Shown piece after piece: positions 7,094 through 7,692 of a stretch of DNA of 7,692 nt. The notes beneath the pieces were generated by a model. It saw only the letters and a program-made list of their open reading frames with translations, was not told the origin of the DNA and searched no databases. The stretch spans positions 1 to 7,692 of the forward strand of contig JAFXWT010000166.1 in the NCBI GenBank assembly GCA_017542695.1, in the 5' to 3' direction. The DNA comes from Clostridia bacterium (GTDB taxonomy: Bacteria > Bacillota_A > Clostridia > Oscillospirales > CAG-272). Positions within the stretch are counted from its first letter, which is position 1, and each line of letters begins with the position of its first letter. The translations under genes and the position numbers were made by a program.

Positions 7094-7113
7094 TTGGCTT
7101 TCCGGAAAGCCAA
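7094..7113. repeat. Perfect 20-bp palindrome upstream of the capsid gene
   Basis: TTGGCTTTCCGGAAAGCCAA is a perfect inverted repeat with no spacer. It lies 13 bases upstream of the AAGGAG site of the capsid gene, inside the probable 5' leader. As DNA it has the symmetry and size of an operator for a dimeric HTH protein. As RNA it would fold into an 8-bp stem with a CCGG loop. The run of T on the minus strand precedes the palindrome instead of following it, so it is not a terminator in either direction. Function is inference. Confidence 0.7.
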
Positions 7114-7197
7114 AAATAACCAAATTACAAATCGATTGTGAGGCGAAAAACTGCGCTTTCAACTCCTTTCAAAATCTGTAACTTGGTTTCGCATTTC

Positions 7198-7206
7198 ATA
7201 TTACCA
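7198..7206 (-). promoter_or_regulatory. Candidate extended -10 promoter for the capsid operon
   Basis: TGGTAATAT on the minus strand fits an extended -10 (TGN plus a -10 hexamer with four of six consensus bases). No good -35 lies 17 bases upstream, so support is weak. A 6-bp inverted repeat, GTTTCG (7186-7191) and CGAAAC (7208-7213), is centred almost exactly on the hexamer and could be an operator. The transcript would have a leader of about 120 bases containing the palindrome. The operon could instead be read from a promoter beyond the window. Confidence 0.3.
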
Positions 7207-7238
7207 TCGAAACTTTGCCGGACTCCTCACGGTTTCTC

Positions 7239-7267
7239 TTGACAAATGGACCCGCGTATGATATGTT
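7239..7267 (+). promoter_or_regulatory. Strong sigma-70-type promoter for the divergent accessory unit
   Basis: TTGACA (7239-7244) is a perfect -35. It is followed by a 17-base spacer and TATGTT (7262-7267), preceded by TGA, which makes an extended -10. Transcription would start around 7274, about 48 bases before the 26-codon leader ORF. It points away from the virion operon, so the accessory unit has its own supply of transcript. No clear terminator is visible after the 79-residue gene within the 45 bases that remain. Confidence 0.75.
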
Positions 7268-7321
7268 AAAATTGTATAAAATTAACAAGTTGTGCTTGCT
7301 GTTTGTTTGGGAGAAAGAGGA

Positions 7322-7402
7322 ATGAAAAGAGGCCTGAAAGGCGCGCATACTTTAACCAATAGTGAACGAATCTGGATTTTTGATAACGGATGGGGAGGCT
7401 GA
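7322..7402 (+). CDS. Possible 26-aa leader peptide
   Basis: A short ORF starts at ATG 7322 with GGGAG (7309-7313) 8 bases upstream and ends at TGA 7400-7402, five bases before the ATG of the next gene. The peptide starts MKRGLKGAHT and ends IWIFDNGWGG; its Gly-Trp-Gly-Gly end is encoded by the GGGGAGG that serves as the downstream gene's ribosome binding site. A ribosome finishing here would be placed for the next start, so coupling or attenuation is plausible. The peptide resembles nothing I recognise and could be a chance ORF. The promoter and binding site favour real translation. Confidence 0.45.
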   Translation: MKRGLKGAHTLTNSERIWIFDNGWGG

Positions 7403-7407
7403 TTTTT

Positions 7408-7647
7408 ATGAAAATATATGCCGAAAAGGATATAGAAACTGATAGTGTTGAGTTATTACTTAGTTGCGAAGAATTGGAGACATTGGCAAGTTATTTGACT
7501 AAATTTGGAATTGAAGTCAAACAACTCAAATTAAGAAATAATGACAAACAAAACTTAGGCTTTACACATTTGCATTTTAAAGATTGCGGTTTGGTCGGTA
7601 AAAACAGCCGCGCAGATATTGTCTTTTATGTAAATTTGGACGAATAA
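7408..7647 (+). CDS. Small accessory protein, unknown function, faintly Imm32-like (79 aa)
   Basis: The start is set at ATG 7408, with GGGGAGG (7392-7398) 9 bases upstream. An upstream in-frame ATG at 7390 would overlap that site and is less likely. The stop is TAA at 7645-7647, followed directly by a second TAA. The 79-residue acidic protein has a predicted beta strand (MKIYAEKD), a helix (CEELETLASYLTKFG at 20-34) and beta strands around GFTHLHFKDCG (51-61) and ADIVFYVNLDE (69-79). The layout 'helix with E-x-L-x-x-L, then H-x-H-F, then hydrophobic strand' faintly recalls Imm32-type immunity proteins; this is a weak resemblance. The gene is much more AT-rich than the virion genes, faces the other way and has its own promoter, as in phage morons. 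No partner toxin is in view. Function unknown. Confidence 0.75.
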   Translation: MKIYAEKDIETDSVELLLSCEELETLASYLTKFGIEVKQLKLRNNDKQNLGFTHLHFKDCGLVGKNSRADIVFYVNLDE

Positions 7648-7692
7648 TAAGGATCAGGCAATCTTTCTTTGCGACAAGTTCTATCATGGGGC

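Noticed and set aside
7069..7113. Upstream TTG start for the capsid gene at 7113
   Set aside because: It would add 15 basic residues encoded partly by the palindrome, but no ribosome binding site precedes it, whereas ATG 7068 has AAGGAG at 6 bases.
7094..7113. Palindrome as a Rho-independent terminator
   Set aside because: No U-run follows the stem in either direction; the T-run on the minus strand comes before it.
5107..7119. A 670-codon open frame on the plus strand across the capsid region
   Set aside because: It is exactly antisense in register to three well-supported genes. Its Arg/Asp/Gly/Val-rich translation is the mirror of their codon bias, it spans their gaps, and no ribosome binding site or domain supports it.
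7125..7199. A 24-codon minus-strand ORF in the capsid leader
   Set aside because: Its start overlaps the candidate -10, it has no ribosome binding site, and the peptide has no recognisable features.
7328..7342. GCCT/AGGC hairpin near the leader ORF with a nearby T-run on the minus strand as a terminator
   Set aside because: Only four base pairs with a 3-base loop and a short, displaced T-run; too weak to support.
7648..7692. A further gene or terminator after the 79-residue protein
   Set aside because: Only 45 bases remain. An ATG at 7686 has no ribosome binding site, and no stem with a U-run is visible.
1..7692. CRISPR array, tRNA, insertion sequence, integrase or attachment site
   Set aside because: No spaced direct repeats, cloverleaf, transposase or recombinase motifs, or terminal inverted repeats were seen on either strand by reading; a tool-based scan was not possible.

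Overview
The window reads as a stretch of a tailed-phage or prophage genome from a Gram-positive host, most likely a Clostridia-type Bacillota of gut or rumen origin. The reasons are a near-consensus AGGAGG ribosome binding site before most genes, tightly packed and overlapping genes on one strand, and proteins of kinds common in Clostridia phages: an N4-gp56-type capsid, a DUF859-like fibre and a conserved 140-residue connector-like protein. No integrase, repressor, terminase, portal or attachment site is in view, so lysogenic or free phage cannot be decided.

About 7.1 kb are a single leftward (minus-strand) virion operon. In order of transcription it holds: the major capsid protein (7068-5617), a 95-residue acidic protein (5574-5287), a 140-residue helical, adaptor-like protein (5232-4810), a 617-residue beta-rich nozzle/hub-like protein (4805-2952), a 321-residue tail or appendage protein (2955-1990), a 513-residue DUF859-like fibre or host-contact protein (1990-449), and the start of a further virion protein that runs off the left edge (438 to <1). 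No tail-tube, sheath or long tape-measure gene follows the capsid gene in the visible part. That suggests, without proving it, a short-tailed particle in which a capsid, adaptor, nozzle and fibre module is made from one transcript.

The right-hand 0.55 kb is different. It is a divergent, clearly AT-richer plus-strand unit with a strong promoter (TTGACA, 17-base spacer, extended -10). It carries a 26-codon leader ORF closely followed by a 79-residue protein of unknown function with a faint Imm32-like look. It resembles a phage 'moron' or an accessory cargo unit inserted just before the capsid gene, where portal or scaffold genes would normally sit.

The most striking feature is that the capsid protein starts with a complete Cro/C1 (XRE)-type helix-turn-helix of about 50 residues. 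It is fused in frame just where an ordinary capsid of this family would begin (MADLQLFA). A perfect 20-bp palindrome lies just upstream of its ribosome binding site. Together these suggest either an autoregulatory or DNA-binding capsid, or a regulator gene fused by recombination to a capsid gene.
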